Assembly (NCBI RefSeq): GCF_009908265.2
Contig: NZ_JAAATX020000005.1
Location: forward strand, 248,001-312,000
From: Paragemmobacter amnigenus
GTDB taxonomy: Bacteria > Pseudomonadota > Alphaproteobacteria > Rhodobacterales > Rhodobacteraceae
Direction of reading: 5' to 3'
DNA: 64,000 nucleotides
The translations under genes were made by a program, and so were the position numbers. Below the pieces are notes generated by a model that searched no databases, was not told the DNA's origin, and saw only the letters and a list, made by a program, of their open reading frames with translations. Position 1 is the first letter of the stretch. Each line of letters begins with the position of its first letter. Of the stretch, positions 1-9,378 are shown piece after piece.

Positions 1-737
1 GCTCGGCCATCTGCCGCAATGGTTTCGGCGCCCGACATGATCGACCGCGTGCGCGAGCGGACGAAGCTTGACGGTTCCGATGCCGACCGGTTCTGCGGAT
101 CGGGCAGGACGGCGGCCAGACGGGCGGCCTGTGTGGGGGACAGATCGCGGGCATCCACACCGAAATGGTGCTGTGCCGCGGCCTGTACGCCAAACACGCC
201 CTCGTCGAATTCCGCTACGTTCAGATAGACTTCGAGGATCCGCCGCTTGGTCCAGACCGTCTCGACCACAGGGGTCAGCGCAGCCTCCATCGCCTTTCGC
301 AGCCATGACCGCCCGTGCCACAGAAAGACATTCTTCACCATCTGCTGGCTGATGGTCGATGCGCCGCGGTTCGATCCCTTTTCGACCGCCTCGCGGATCG
401 CGGCCATGTCAAAGCCCCAGTGCAGGCAGAAATTCGCATCCTCGGCCGCCACGGCCGACCGCGCCATGACGGGGGCGATCTCTTCGAAGGATACCCAGTC
501 CTTCTCGATCCCGCCCAGACGCGCCACCTCGCCCAGCTGGTAGAAGTTGATCGGCGGCGGCAGGAAGGAAAAGAGCAGGATCAGCACGGCATAGACCGCC
601 CCCACCCCCGCCAGCCCGCGCCCTGCCCAGCGCAGCGCGCGCCTGCGCCACGGCGGTGCCGGTGCGGGCTCGGCCTCGGCGGCCTTGACCGCGGATTTGC
701 GCGGCTTGCGGGCGGGTTTCTCGGGGCTGTCGGTCAT
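1..737 (-). CDS. mtgA: Monofunctional peptidoglycan glycosyltransferase MtgA (3' end outside window)
   Basis: Polymerises lipid II into glycan strands at the periplasmic face of the inner membrane. The visible 245 residues begin with a basic, Pro/Ala-rich cytoplasmic tail, then one membrane segment (about residues 41-60), then a GT51 domain. GT51 hallmarks are the AAEDANFCLHWGFD block with catalytic Glu99, GASTISQQ (125-132), the KNVFLWHGRSWLRK block and KRRILEVYLN. There is no penicillin-binding transpeptidase domain, and the length already matches the family, so only a few C-terminal residues are likely missing. The ATG at 735-737 is the only good start upstream of the membrane segment. It is transcribed in the same direction as gltB, beyond the gltB terminator. 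Confidence 0.93.
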   Translation of the reverse strand, partial: MTDSPEKPARKPRKSAVKAAEAEPAPAPPWRRRALRWAGRGLAGVGAVYAVLILLFSFLPPPINFYQLGEVARLGGIEKDWVSFEEIAPVMARSAVAAEDANFCLHWGFDMAAIREAVEKGSNRGASTISQQMVKNVFLWHGRSWLRKAMEAALTPVVETVWTKRRILEVYLNVAEFDEGVFGVQAAAQHHFGVDARDLSPTQAARLAAVLPDPQNRSASEPSSFVRSRTRSIMSGAETIAADGR

Positions 738-778
738 GGCGGCGAACATAGCCACGAAATGCCGTGGCCGCAAAGGTC

Positions 779-806
779 GAAGGCCCCCGGTTTCGCGGGG
801 GCCTTC
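779..806 (-). terminator. Hairpin terminator after gltB
   Basis: Ten-base perfect inverted repeat (GAAGGCCCCC / GGGGGCCTTC) with an 8-base loop, 8 nt after the gltB stop and before the mtgA start. The T-tract on the minus strand is short, so termination may be incomplete and some transcripts may run into mtgA. Confidence 0.6.
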
Positions 807-813
807 GGTCAGA

Positions 814-3800
814 TCACTCGGCCGGAACCTTCTGTGCCTCGTCCGAGAGCGGATGGGGCAGGCGGCTCACCATCTCCTTCGGGCAGACCTGCAGGAAGTT
901 GCGCTTCTCTGCCTCCCAGTCACCCAGAATCCGCGCCCCGATCCGCGAGCCCGTCTCGGCCACATGCGCCTCGATCAGACCCTTGAGCTGTGCTTCCCAA
1001 TGGGGATGCCCGATGCCGCAGGTCAGGATCGACTCGAGGTTCATGAACTCTTCCGCCACTCCGTCGGGGTCATAGACATAGGCCATGCCGCCCGTCATGC
1101 CCGCGCCGAAGTTCGCGCCGATCCGGCCAAGGATCACCGCGACGCCGCCGGTCATGTATTCGCAGCCGTTCGACCCGCAGCCTTCGACCACCACCTTGGC
1201 GCCCGAGTTCCGCACCGCAAAGCGTTCGCCCGCGCGGCCCGAGGCGTAAAGGAAGCCGTCGGTCGCCCCGTAAAGCACGGTGTTGCCGATGATCGTGTTC
1301 TCTTCCGCCTTGAGCGGCGAGGACATCAGCGGACGCACGGTGATCGTGCCGCCCGACAGGCCCTTGCCCACATAGTCATTGGCGTCGCCCTGCACCTCGA
1401 TCTTCAGACCGCGGACAGAGAAGGCGCCCAGCGACTGCCCGCAGGAGCCGGTCAGTTTCACCGTCAGGTGGTCGGGTTGCAGGCTGTTCCGCATCCCGAA
1501 TTTCTTGACGATGTGCGACGAGGCCCGCGTCCCGATGGTCCGCAGCGTGTTCCGCACGGCATAGGACAGCTGCATCTTTTCGCCATCTTCAAAGAAGCGG
1601 TGGCCGTCCTTGATGATTTCGGCATCCAGCGTATCCGGCACGGCATTGCGCGGCTTTGACCGGTCGTAGGTGATCTTGGACGACCCGTCGACCGTGATCA
1701 GCAGCGGGTTCAGGTCCAGATCGTCCAGATGCGCGGACCCGCGGCTGACCTGCGTCAGCAGATCGGCACGTCCGATGATCTCGTCCAGACTGCGCGCGCC
1801 GATGGAGGCGAGGATTTCCCGCACTTCCTGCGCGTAGAAGGTGATCAGGTTCACCACCTTGTCCGCATTGCCCGTGAACTTCTGGCGCAGTGCCTCGTTC
1901 TGGGTGCAGACGCCGACGGGGCAGGTGTTGGACTGGCACTGGCGGACCATGATGCAGCCCATCGCGATCAGGGCGGCGGTGCCGATGCCGTATTCCTCGG
2001 CCCCCATCATCGCGGCCATGACGATGTCGCGGCCCGTACGCAACCCGCCATCGGTCCGCAGCGTCACCCGCTCGCGCAGGTTGTTCATCGCCAGAACCTG
2101 ATGCGCCTCGGTCAGGCCCATTTCCCACGGGAGCCCAGCGTATTTGATCGAGGTCGCGGGCGATGCCCCCGTGCCGCCATTGTGGCCCGAGATCAGGATG
2201 ACATCGGCCTTGGCCTTGGCCACGCCCGCCGCGATTGTGCCCACGCCCGAGGCCGACACCAGCTTCACCGTGACCTTGGCGCGCGGGTTGATCTGTTTCA
2301 GGTCATAGATCAGCTGCGCGAGGTCTTCGATGGAATAGATGTCATGATGCGGCGGGGGCGAGATCAGCGTGACGCCCGGCGTCGAATGGCGCAGCCGCGC
2401 GATCAGCGCCGTCACCTTCATCCCCGGAAGCTGGCCACCTTCGCCGGGCTTGGCACCTTGGGCCACCTTGATTTCCAGCTCCTCGCAGGCGTTCAGGTAT
2501 TCGGCGGTGACGCCGAAGCGGCCCGACGCCACCTGCTTGATCTTGGCCGACGGGTTGTCGCCGTTGGGTTCGGGGGTGAAATGCGCCGGATCCTCGCCGC
2601 CTTCGCCCGAGTCGGATTTCGCGCCGATGCGGTTCATGGCGACGTTCAGGGTCTTGTGCGCCTCGGGGCTGAGCGCACCCAGCGACATGCCGGGGGTGAC
2701 GAAGCGTTTGCGGATCGAGGTGATGGATTCGACTTCCTCGATCGGGACGGGTTTGCCCAGCGGCTTGATGTCCAGAAGGTCGCGGATGTGGATGGGCGGG
2801 TTCGCCCGCATCGCGGCGGAATACTGCTTCCACAGGTCATAGCTGGCGCGGTCGCAGGCCGATTGCAGCATGTGCATCGTCTGTGCTTCCCATGCGTGCT
2901 TTTCGCCCGAACGGCGGGCCTTGTAGAAGCCGCCGATGGGCAGGACATCCGTCCCGCCCAGCCAACCCTTGGCGTGGACTTCCTCCAGCTTCTGTTCGAT
3001 GCCGTGCAGGCCGATGCCGGAGATGCGCGAATGCATGCCGGGGAAGTATTCGGCCACCATGGCGCGGGACAGGCCCACCGCTTCGAAGTTCAGGCCGCCG
3101 CGGTAGGAGGAGATGACCGAAATGCCCATCTTGGACATGATCTTCAACAGCCCCGCGTCGATGGCGTCGCGGTAGCGGCGCATCGCGTCGGTCAAGGTGC
3201 CGTCCAGCAGGCCGCGGCTGATGCGGTCGGCGATTGAGTCCTGTGCCAGATAGGCGTTCACCGTGGTCGCGCCGCAGCCGATGAGGACGGCGAAGTAATG
3301 CGGGTCGATGCATTCCGCCGAACGGACGTTGATGGAGCAGAAGGTCCGCAGGCCCTTGCGCGTCAGCCAGCTATGCACGGCAGAGGTGGCAAGGATCATG
3401 GGCATCGGGACCCTGTCCGGCCCCTGATGCTGATCCGTCAGCACAAGGTGGCCCGCGCCGGAGCGGACGGCATCCTCGGCCTCGGCCCGGATGCGTTCCA
3501 GCCCGGCGCGCAGGTCGTCCAGACCCGGGGTGGCGGGGAAGGTGCAGTCGATGAAGGCCACCTGATCGCCGAACTGTTTGACCATCACGTCAAACTCGGC
3601 ATTGGCGATGAAGGGGCTTTCCAGAACGAGGATTTCGGTCTGGCTGCTGTTTTCATCCAGCACGTTCCGCAGGTTGCCGAAGCGGGTCTTGAGCGACATG
3701 ACCCGACCCTCGCGCAAGCTGTCGATGGGTGGGTTCGTGACCTGGCTGAAGTTCTGGCGGAAGAAGTGGCTCAGCGGGCGATAGACCTTGGACAGCACCG

Positions 3801-5352
3801 CCGCAGGCGTATCGTCACCCATCGAGGCGACCATTTCCTTGCCGTCCTCGGCCATGGGCGCCAGAACCTGCTCCAGCTCCTCGACCGTGTAGCCCGCCGC
3901 GATCTGGCGGCGGCGAAGCTCGGCACCGGTGAACATCGCGGCTTCCGGCACGTCGCGCAGCAGGCTGTTCAGGTCGACGATCTTTTCGATCCAGTCGCCA
4001 TAAGGCTGGCTGGCGGCCAGTTTGTCCTTCATTTCGGCGTCGTGGTAGAGGCGGCCTTCGGCCATGTCGACGGCGATCATCTGGCCGGGGCCAAGCGCCC
4101 CTTTCTCGCGGATGGTGGTTTCATCCACGGGAACCATGCCCGCCTCGGACCCCGCGATCAGCATCCCGTCGCCGGTGATGACATAGCGCATCGGGCGCAA
4201 CCCGTTGCGGTCCAGCCCGCCGCAGACCCAGCGGCCATCCGTCATGGCCAGCGCGGCGGGGCCGTCCCACGGTTCCATGACCGAGTTGCAATAGGCATAC
4301 ATGTCCGCCCATGCCTTGGGCATGTCGGTCGTGGTCTTGGACCATGCTTCCGGCACCAGCATCGTCTTGGCCATGGGGGCCGAGCGACCCGACCGCACCA
4401 GCACCTCGAACACCGCATCCAGCGCGCCCGAGTCCGACGTGCCCGACGGGATGATCGGCTTGATATCCTCGGCCGCGTCGCCAAAGTTGGCGGAGGCCAT
4501 GCGGATTTCATGGCTGCGCATCCAGTTCACGTTGCCCTTCAGCGTGTTGATCTCGCCGTTATGGGCCAGCATCCGGAAGGGCTGCGCCAGCCACCATTGC
4601 GGGAAGGTGTTGGTCGAATAGCGCTGGTGGTAGATCGCGAAGGAGGATTCGAAACGGTCATCCATCAGGTCGGGGTAGAAGACCGCGACCTGTTCGGCCA
4701 GCATCATGCCCTTGTAGATGATCGACCGGCAGGACAGCGAGCAGAGATACAGCCCCTGAATCTGCGCGGCCAGCGCCGCCTTTTCGATCCGGCGGCGGAT
4801 GATGTAAAGCTCGCGCTCGAACTGTTCCTGATCGATGTCCTTTTCGCAGCGGATCAGGATCTGTTCGATTTCCGGTCGCGTTGCGTTCGCCTTATCCCCC
4901 AGAACCTCGGTGTTCACCGGAACGTGGCGCCAGCCATAGATGTAATGGCCCATGCGCAGCACTTCGGTTTCCACGATCGTGCGGCAGCGTTCCTGCGCGC
5001 CGAAATCGGTGCGGGGCAGAAAGACCTGACCCACGGCGACCAGCTTGTTCAGGTCGGGCTCGTGCCCCGTGCGGCGGATCACGTCATAGAAGAACTTGAC
5101 GGGGATCTGCACATGGATGCCCGCGCCATCCCCCGTCTTGCCATCCGCATCCACCGCGCCCCTGTGCCACACGGCCTTGAGCGCGTTGATGCCGTTTTCA
5201 ACGACCTTGCGCGACGGCTTGCCGCTGATCGACACGACCAGACCCACCCCGCAAGAGGCGTGTTCGTCATCTTCCTTGTACAGGCCGTTCTCGTGCAGCC
5301 ACTGCCGCTTTGCCTCTTCGGCCTTCACCCAGGCTTCATCATAGATCGTCAT
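814..5352 (-). CDS. gltB: Glutamate synthase (NADPH) large subunit
   Basis: Alpha subunit of NADPH-GOGAT (1512 residues, normal length). It transfers the glutamine amide nitrogen to 2-oxoglutarate, and with glutamine synthetase forms the main ammonium assimilation route. The sequence shows the N-terminal class-II amidotransferase domain, whose nucleophile is Cys34 in HASCGVGLVV, so the first 33 residues are a propeptide to be removed. The central FMN domain contains the 3Fe-4S cysteine cluster around residues 1131-1149 (CIMVRQC...TCPVGVC). The C-terminal Gly-rich beta-helix domain follows. It is the last gene of the minus-strand run gltD - exported protein - gltB. The ATG at 5352 gives the expected propeptide length. 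Confidence 0.98.
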   Translation of the reverse strand: MTIYDEAWVKAEEAKRQWLHENGLYKEDDEHASCGVGLVVSISGKPSRKVVENGINALKAVWHRGAVDADGKTGDGAGIHVQIPVKFFYDVIRRTGHEPDLNKLVAVGQVFLPRTDFGAQERCRTIVETEVLRMGHYIYGWRHVPVNTEVLGDKANATRPEIEQILIRCEKDIDQEQFERELYIIRRRIEKAALAAQIQGLYLCSLSCRSIIYKGMMLAEQVAVFYPDLMDDRFESSFAIYHQRYSTNTFPQWWLAQPFRMLAHNGEINTLKGNVNWMRSHEIRMASANFGDAAEDIKPIIPSGTSDSGALDAVFEVLVRSGRSAPMAKTMLVPEAWSKTTTDMPKAWADMYAYCNSVMEPWDGPAALAMTDGRWVCGGLDRNGLRPMRYVITGDGMLIAGSEAGMVPVDETTIREKGALGPGQMIAVDMAEGRLYHDAEMKDKLAASQPYGDWIEKIVDLNSLLRDVPEAAMFTGAELRRRQIAAGYTVEELEQVLAPMAEDGKEMVASMGDDTPAAVLSKVYRPLSHFFRQNFSQVTNPPIDSLREGRVMSLKTRFGNLRNVLDENSSQTEILVLESPFIANAEFDVMVKQFGDQVAFIDCTFPATPGLDDLRAGLERIRAEAEDAVRSGAGHLVLTDQHQGPDRVPMPMILATSAVHSWLTRKGLRTFCSINVRSAECIDPHYFAVLIGCGATTVNAYLAQDSIADRISRGLLDGTLTDAMRRYRDAIDAGLLKIMSKMGISVISSYRGGLNFEAVGLSRAMVAEYFPGMHSRISGIGLHGIEQKLEEVHAKGWLGGTDVLPIGGFYKARRSGEKHAWEAQTMHMLQSACDRASYDLWKQYSAAMRANPPIHIRDLLDIKPLGKPVPIEEVESITSIRKRFVTPGMSLGALSPEAHKTLNVAMNRIGAKSDSGEGGEDPAHFTPEPNGDNPSAKIKQVASGRFGVTAEYLNACEELEIKVAQGAKPGEGGQLPGMKVTALIARLRHSTPGVTLISPPPHHDIYSIEDLAQLIYDLKQINPRAKVTVKLVSASGVGTIAAGVAKAKADVILISGHNGGTGASPATSIKYAGLPWEMGLTEAHQVLAMNNLRERVTLRTDGGLRTGRDIVMAAMMGAEEYGIGTAALIAMGCIMVRQCQSNTCPVGVCTQNEALRQKFTGNADKVVNLITFYAQEVREILASIGARSLDEIIGRADLLTQVSRGSAHLDDLDLNPLLITVDGSSKITYDRSKPRNAVPDTLDAEIIKDGHRFFEDGEKMQLSYAVRNTLRTIGTRASSHIVKKFGMRNSLQPDHLTVKLTGSCGQSLGAFSVRGLKIEVQGDANDYVGKGLSGGTITVRPLMSSPLKAEENTIIGNTVLYGATDGFLYASGRAGERFAVRNSGAKVVVEGCGSNGCEYMTGGVAVILGRIGANFGAGMTGGMAYVYDPDGVAEEFMNLESILTCGIGHPHWEAQLKGLIEAHVAETGSRIGARILGDWEAEKRNFLQVCPKEMVSRLPHPLSDEAQKVPAE

Positions 5353-5365
5353 GGCTTGGGTCTCC

Positions 5366-6076
5366 TTACGACTTGGGCGGGAACGGCAACGACGACATCA
5401 CGGCGTCGCAGTCGAAGATGGGTTGCGTGCTGGCGAAACCGGGTTCGCCGGGGAAGATGAACTGGACGGGGCTGCCGTCGATCGGGACGTAATTGCCGTC
5501 CCCGCCGTCCCATTCCGACGGGCCGGAAAAGAACAGCCGCCATTCGGGATGGATGTATTCGTTCCCGCGCGACCGGCGCAGGACGTTGCCGTCAAGGTCG
5601 GTCTCGGTGAAGTTGAAGGCCGTTTCCTGCAGGGTGATGCCGTCGATCACCACCTGCTTGCCGGTCAGCGTATCGCTGCCCCGCACGCGGGTGCGCTCGC
5701 CCGTGTCATCCGACAGGCCGAAGATATAGTTGTCGCGCCCCGTGGACAGCAGGTCCGAGAAGGAGGCGGGGTCGGACGGATTGGGGTCCAGAACCTGCCG
5801 CACCGGCGGGTTGATCTCGAAGCTTTCGACCCACTGCGCCTCGACATCGATGCGGGACGAGAAGAAGGGGCCTTCCTGATCGAAATCGGTGCGCCACTGG
5901 TCGCCCTTTGCGTCACCCTCGCAGGTGAAATGGTTGGACACGCGGCATCCCTTGGCCTGCACCGTCAGGAAGGTCGTGCAGCCTTCGGGCGGGGTGAAAT
6001 TCCCCGCCACGGCAGGCGCGGTCAGGCCAAGGCCCGCCGCAGCCGTCACCACAAACAGGCGGCCCAGCCCGACCAT
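5366..6076 (-). CDS. Exported protein of unknown function between gltD and gltB
   Basis: A 236-residue protein I do not recognise. It begins with a hydrophobic signal-peptide-like segment (residues 1-24, ending AVAG), so the product is probably periplasmic. Four cysteines cluster in the first third (EGCTTF, KGCRV, FTCEG) and near the C-terminus (FDCDA), compatible with disulfides. The rest is acidic and beta-rich in appearance, with no transmembrane segment after the signal. It starts 4 nt after the gltD stop and ends 13 nt before gltB, so all three are almost certainly co-transcribed. A larger frame continues upstream into gltD; I chose the ATG at 6076 because it gives a clean signal peptide. 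A link to glutamate synthesis rests only on position. Confidence 0.75.
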   Translation of the reverse strand: MVGLGRLFVVTAAAGLGLTAPAVAGNFTPPEGCTTFLTVQAKGCRVSNHFTCEGDAKGDQWRTDFDQEGPFFSSRIDVEAQWVESFEINPPVRQVLDPNPSDPASFSDLLSTGRDNYIFGLSDDTGERTRVRGSDTLTGKQVVIDGITLQETAFNFTETDLDGNVLRRSRGNEYIHPEWRLFFSGPSEWDGGDGNYVPIDGSPVQFIFPGEPGFASTQPIFDCDAVMSSLPFPPKS

Positions 6077-6080
6077 CGCC

Positions 6081-7517
6081 TCACTCCGCCGCGACTTGCG
6101 CAGGCTGCGCGAGGTAGTCGAGGATGGCATCCGCCGCCTCGCGCCCGTCGCGGATGGCCCAGACCACAAGGGACGCCCCGCGCACGATGTCGCCCACGGC
6201 ATAGACGCCCGGCAGGCTGGTCGCATGGCTGCGGAAATCGGCCTTGATCGTGCCCCAGCGGGTGACGGCCAGTTCCGGCACGCCCCAGAGCGTGGGGATC
6301 TCCTCGGGCTCGAATCCCAGCGCCTGCACCACCAGATCGGCGGGTTCGACGTAATCCGCGCCCTCGATGATCTCGGGCGACTGGCGGCCGGTGGCATCCG
6401 GCGCGCCCAGACGCATGCGCTGCACCACCACGCCCTCGACCGACTCGCCGCCGGTGAATCCCTTGGGCGCGGTCAGCCAGACGAAATCGACGCCTTCTTC
6501 CTCGGCGTTCTGAACCTCGCGCTGGGAACCGGGCATGTTGGCCTTGTCGCGGCGGTAGAGGCATTTGACGCTGGTCGCGCCCTGACGGATCGCCGTGCGG
6601 ACGCAGTCCATCGCGGTGTCGCCGCCGCCGATGACCACGACGCGCTTGCCCATCGCGTTCAACTCGCCCGAGTCGAATTCGGCCACATCGTCGCCAAAGC
6701 TCTTGCGGTTCGACGCGGTCAGGTAGTCCAGCGCCTTGACGATCCCCTTGGCGCCGACGCCGGGGGCCTGGATGTCGCGCGCCTTGTAGACGCCCGTGGC
6801 GATCAGCACCGCGTCATGCTGGCCGCGGATGGCGTCAAAGCTGATGTCGACGCCCACGGTGCAGTTCAGCACGAATTGCACGCCCGCCTCGGCCAGTTGG
6901 TCGATGCGCTGCATCACGACGGGCTTTTCCAGCTTGAAGCCGGGGATGCCATAGGTCAGCAGCCCGCCTGCGCGGTCATAGCGGTCATAGACCGTGACCT
7001 GCACGCCCTTGCGGCGCAGCGCGTCGGCGGCGGCAAGGCCGCCCGGGCCCGCGCCGATGATGCCGACGGATTCCGTGCGTTCGGTCGCAGGGCGGATCGG
7101 CTGGACCCAGCCGTTTTCCCATGCCGTGTCGGTGATGTATTTCTCGACCGACCCGATGGTGACTGTGCCGTGGCCGGATTGTTCGATCACGCAATTGCCT
7201 TCGCACAGACGGTCCTGCGGGCAGATGCGGCCGCAGATTTCAGGGAAGGTGTTGGTGGCTTGGCTGATCTCGTAGGCTTCCTGCAACCGCCCCTCGGCGG
7301 TCAGGCGCAGCCAGTCGGGGATATTGTTGTGCAGCGGGCAGTGCGACTGGCAATAGGGCACGCCGCACTGGCTGCACCGGCCTGCCTGTTCGGCGGCCTT
7401 TTCGGCGGCATATTCGCGGTAGATTTCATGGAAATCCTGCGCGCGCAGGTTTGCCGGGCGCTTCTCGGGCATCTCCTTGGCGACGGTCACGAACTGGAGC
7501 ATGCGGTTGTTTGCCAT
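6081..7517 (-). CDS. gltD: Glutamate synthase (NADPH) small subunit
   Basis: Beta subunit of GOGAT; it oxidises NADPH on FAD and passes electrons through Fe-S clusters to GltB. The N-terminal cysteine motifs CSQCGVPYCQSHCP and CGRICPQDRLCEGNC bind two 4Fe-4S clusters. The FAD site GAGPGGLAAADALRRKG and the NADPH-side motif GGGDTAMDC are clear. Two in-frame ATGs exist, at 7532 and 7517. I chose 7517 (MANNRMLQF) because a GAAAGGG ribosome-binding stretch precedes it at normal spacing and the product then starts where family members start. First gene of the glt operon; the upstream 7518-7681 interval is AT-rich and presumably carries the promoter. Confidence 0.96.
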   Translation of the reverse strand: MANNRMLQFVTVAKEMPEKRPANLRAQDFHEIYREYAAEKAAEQAGRCSQCGVPYCQSHCPLHNNIPDWLRLTAEGRLQEAYEISQATNTFPEICGRICPQDRLCEGNCVIEQSGHGTVTIGSVEKYITDTAWENGWVQPIRPATERTESVGIIGAGPGGLAAADALRRKGVQVTVYDRYDRAGGLLTYGIPGFKLEKPVVMQRIDQLAEAGVQFVLNCTVGVDISFDAIRGQHDAVLIATGVYKARDIQAPGVGAKGIVKALDYLTASNRKSFGDDVAEFDSGELNAMGKRVVVIGGGDTAMDCVRTAIRQGATSVKCLYRRDKANMPGSQREVQNAEEEGVDFVWLTAPKGFTGGESVEGVVVQRMRLGAPDATGRQSPEIIEGADYVEPADLVVQALGFEPEEIPTLWGVPELAVTRWGTIKADFRSHATSLPGVYAVGDIVRGASLVVWAIRDGREAADAILDYLAQPAQVAAE

Positions 7518-7681
7518 GAGGCGCCCTTTCATCCGGGTTGTCTCGGGTGTGCGCCTTCATACTTTGCACCTCGGGGGAATAAAAGTCAGTATAGTTTACC
7601 TAATACGATGTTTTTGTCCGATTGGGTCGCAAATCCTGCCCTGTTGGCGGAAAAATAGGTCAGCACACGTTCCGATGCTTG
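7518..7681 (-). promoter_or_regulatory. AT-rich upstream region of the glt operon
   Basis: This 164-base gap separates gltD from the 3' end of uppP. It is noticeably AT-richer than its surroundings around 7575-7625 and holds TATACT on the minus strand near 7590. I found no well-spaced -35 partner, so this is a promoter region by position and composition, not a defined promoter. Confidence 0.4.
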
Positions 7682-8482
7682 TCAGAACCCCAGCGAAAGC
7701 AGCCCCAACGCCACCGAACCGACGATGATTCGCCACCAGCCGAAGATGGCAAAACCGTTGCGGCTGACGAAATCCAGCGTCCAGCGCACGACCAGCACGG
7801 CGGAGATGAAGGCCAGCGCAAAGCCCACGCCGATATCGACCACGGCGGAGAAATCCAGCACATGGCGGCTTTTCCACAGGTCATAGGTGAAGGCCCCCGC
7901 CATGGTGGGCATCGACAGGAAGAAGGAAAACTCGGCCGAGGCACGCTTGCCCACGCCCAGCATCCGCGCCCCCACGATGGTGGCACCCGACCGGCTGACC
8001 CCCGGCACCATGGCGAGGCATTGGATGAGGCCGACCGCCAGCGCCTTGCGGAAGGGCAGGGCCATCGCATCGTCATGCACGGGCGGGGGCGCCACGCGGT
8101 CGATCACCAGAAGGACCAACCCGCCAAGGATCAGCATGACCGCGATCAGGACGGGCGTTTCGAACAGTACCGTCTTGATGATGTCATGCACCAGCACGCC
8201 GATGACGGCGGCGGGAAAGAAGGCCAGCAGGACGGAAACGACGAAGCGCGCCGATTTCGGGTCGCTGTGCATGGTGGACGCCACCTGCCACAGCCGCCCC
8301 GCATAGACCGTCAGGATCGCCAGCACCGCGCCAAGCTGGATCACCACCTCGAAGGTCCGGCCGGGGCTGTCGAACCCCAGAAAATGCCCCGCCAGCAGCA
8401 GATGCCCCGTAGAGGAGACGGGAATGAACTCCGTCAACCCCTCGATCAGGCCCAGAAGGCCCGCGACCAGCGTGTTTTCCAT
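7682..8482 (-). CDS. uppP: Undecaprenyl-diphosphatase
   Basis: Integral membrane phosphatase (266 residues) that dephosphorylates undecaprenyl diphosphate, recycling the lipid carrier for peptidoglycan and polysaccharide synthesis. The family signature [15 protein letters not shown] lies near the N-terminus and the second signature [10 protein letters not shown] in the middle; multiple hydrophobic helices fill the rest. It follows the diheme cytochrome gene by 3 nt and is the last gene of a three-gene minus-strand operon. Also known as BacA because overexpression gives bacitracin resistance. Confidence 0.97.
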   Translation of the reverse strand: MENTLVAGLLGLIEGLTEFIPVSSTGHLLLAGHFLGFDSPGRTFEVVIQLGAVLAILTVYAGRLWQVASTMHSDPKSARFVVSVLLAFFPAAVIGVLVHDIIKTVLFETPVLIAVMLILGGLVLLVIDRVAPPPVHDDAMALPFRKALAVGLIQCLAMVPGVSRSGATIVGARMLGVGKRASAEFSFFLSMPTMAGAFTYDLWKSRHVLDFSAVVDIGVGFALAFISAVLVVRWTLDFVSRNGFAIFGWWRIIVGSVALGLLSLGF

Positions 8483-8485
8483 GCC

Positions 8486-9373
8486 CTACCGCCCGCGATA
8501 GCGCGTGGCGAGGATGCTGCCATCCGGCTGCACTTCGCCCCGCATCTCGGCTTTGCCACCGATGCCCGGCACGTCGTCCAGCCGCGTGCCGCCATCCACG
8601 GCGAACCGTGCCCCATCGATTTCGTTTTCACCCGTGACCGCGCCCCGCAGACGCACCCGCGCGCCCACGGGAAGCGGGGCAGGGGTACCATCAGCGGCGC
8701 GGGCACCCTGCGCGATCCAGTCGCGGATCAGGCGGACGTCATCCTCGGGCAGCCATGGCGGACCGTCAAAGGGCATCCGCGGATCGGACAGGCCGGTGAT
8801 GCGCCGCCAGATTTCGGACATTTCCGGATTGCCGGGCACCACCGCCACCCGTTCATCCGCCGCCAAGGCGTGTTCATAGCTGTCCAGCCGCAACCCCTCG
8901 GGCGGGCCGCCCACCTTGGAATTGTCGGAATGGCACTTGGCGCAGACCTTCAGGAAGATCGGCTCCACATCCGGCCAAAGCACATCCTCGCCCGGCGCGG
9001 GGCGCACCCGTTCGGGCAGGGCGGCAAAGGTCGCCGCCCCTTCGGGCATCCCCGCCGCGACCCAGTCCGACACCAGCGCGATTTCGGCCTCTGACAGGAA
9101 GGGCGGGCCGTCCAGCGGCATCCGCGGTTCCGCCTCGCCCCGCAGACGCTGCAACAGGGGGCTGGCCATGTCGCCCGCGATGGCGACCGGCCCGTTCTCG
9201 CTGCCCGCCATCACGCCTGCATGGCTGTCCAGATGCAGGCCAAGGGGCGCGTCGCTGCCCGAATGGCACATCACGCAACGTTCCTGGAACAGCGCGCCCA
9301 CCTGCGCGAAATCCGGTCCCTCCTGCGCCGATGCGGCACCGGCCATCAGCAAAAGGGCCAGCGCCGCCCGCAT
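8486..9373 (-). CDS. Periplasmic diheme cytochrome c-like protein
   Basis: 295 residues starting with a signal peptide (MRAALALLLMAGAASAQ). There are two c-type haem motifs, CVMCH near residue 33 and CAKCH near residue 144. Each is followed by a similar stretch (RMPLDGPPFLSEAEI and RMPFDGPPWLPEDDV), so the protein is an internal duplication of a roughly 110-residue cytochrome module of the kind called planctomycete-type cytochrome c. A C-terminal beta-rich domain of about 70 residues follows. The longer upstream frame was rejected because the ATG at 9373 places the signal peptide correctly. Electron partner unknown. It sits 5 nt after the NDUFA9-like gene and 3 nt before uppP. Confidence 0.82.
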   Translation of the reverse strand: MRAALALLLMAGAASAQEGPDFAQVGALFQERCVMCHSGSDAPLGLHLDSHAGVMAGSENGPVAIAGDMASPLLQRLRGEAEPRMPLDGPPFLSEAEIALVSDWVAAGMPEGAATFAALPERVRPAPGEDVLWPDVEPIFLKVCAKCHSDNSKVGGPPEGLRLDSYEHALAADERVAVVPGNPEMSEIWRRITGLSDPRMPFDGPPWLPEDDVRLIRDWIAQGARAADGTPAPLPVGARVRLRGAVTGENEIDGARFAVDGGTRLDDVPGIGGKAEMRGEVQPDGSILATRYRGR

Positions 9374-9378
9374 GACGG

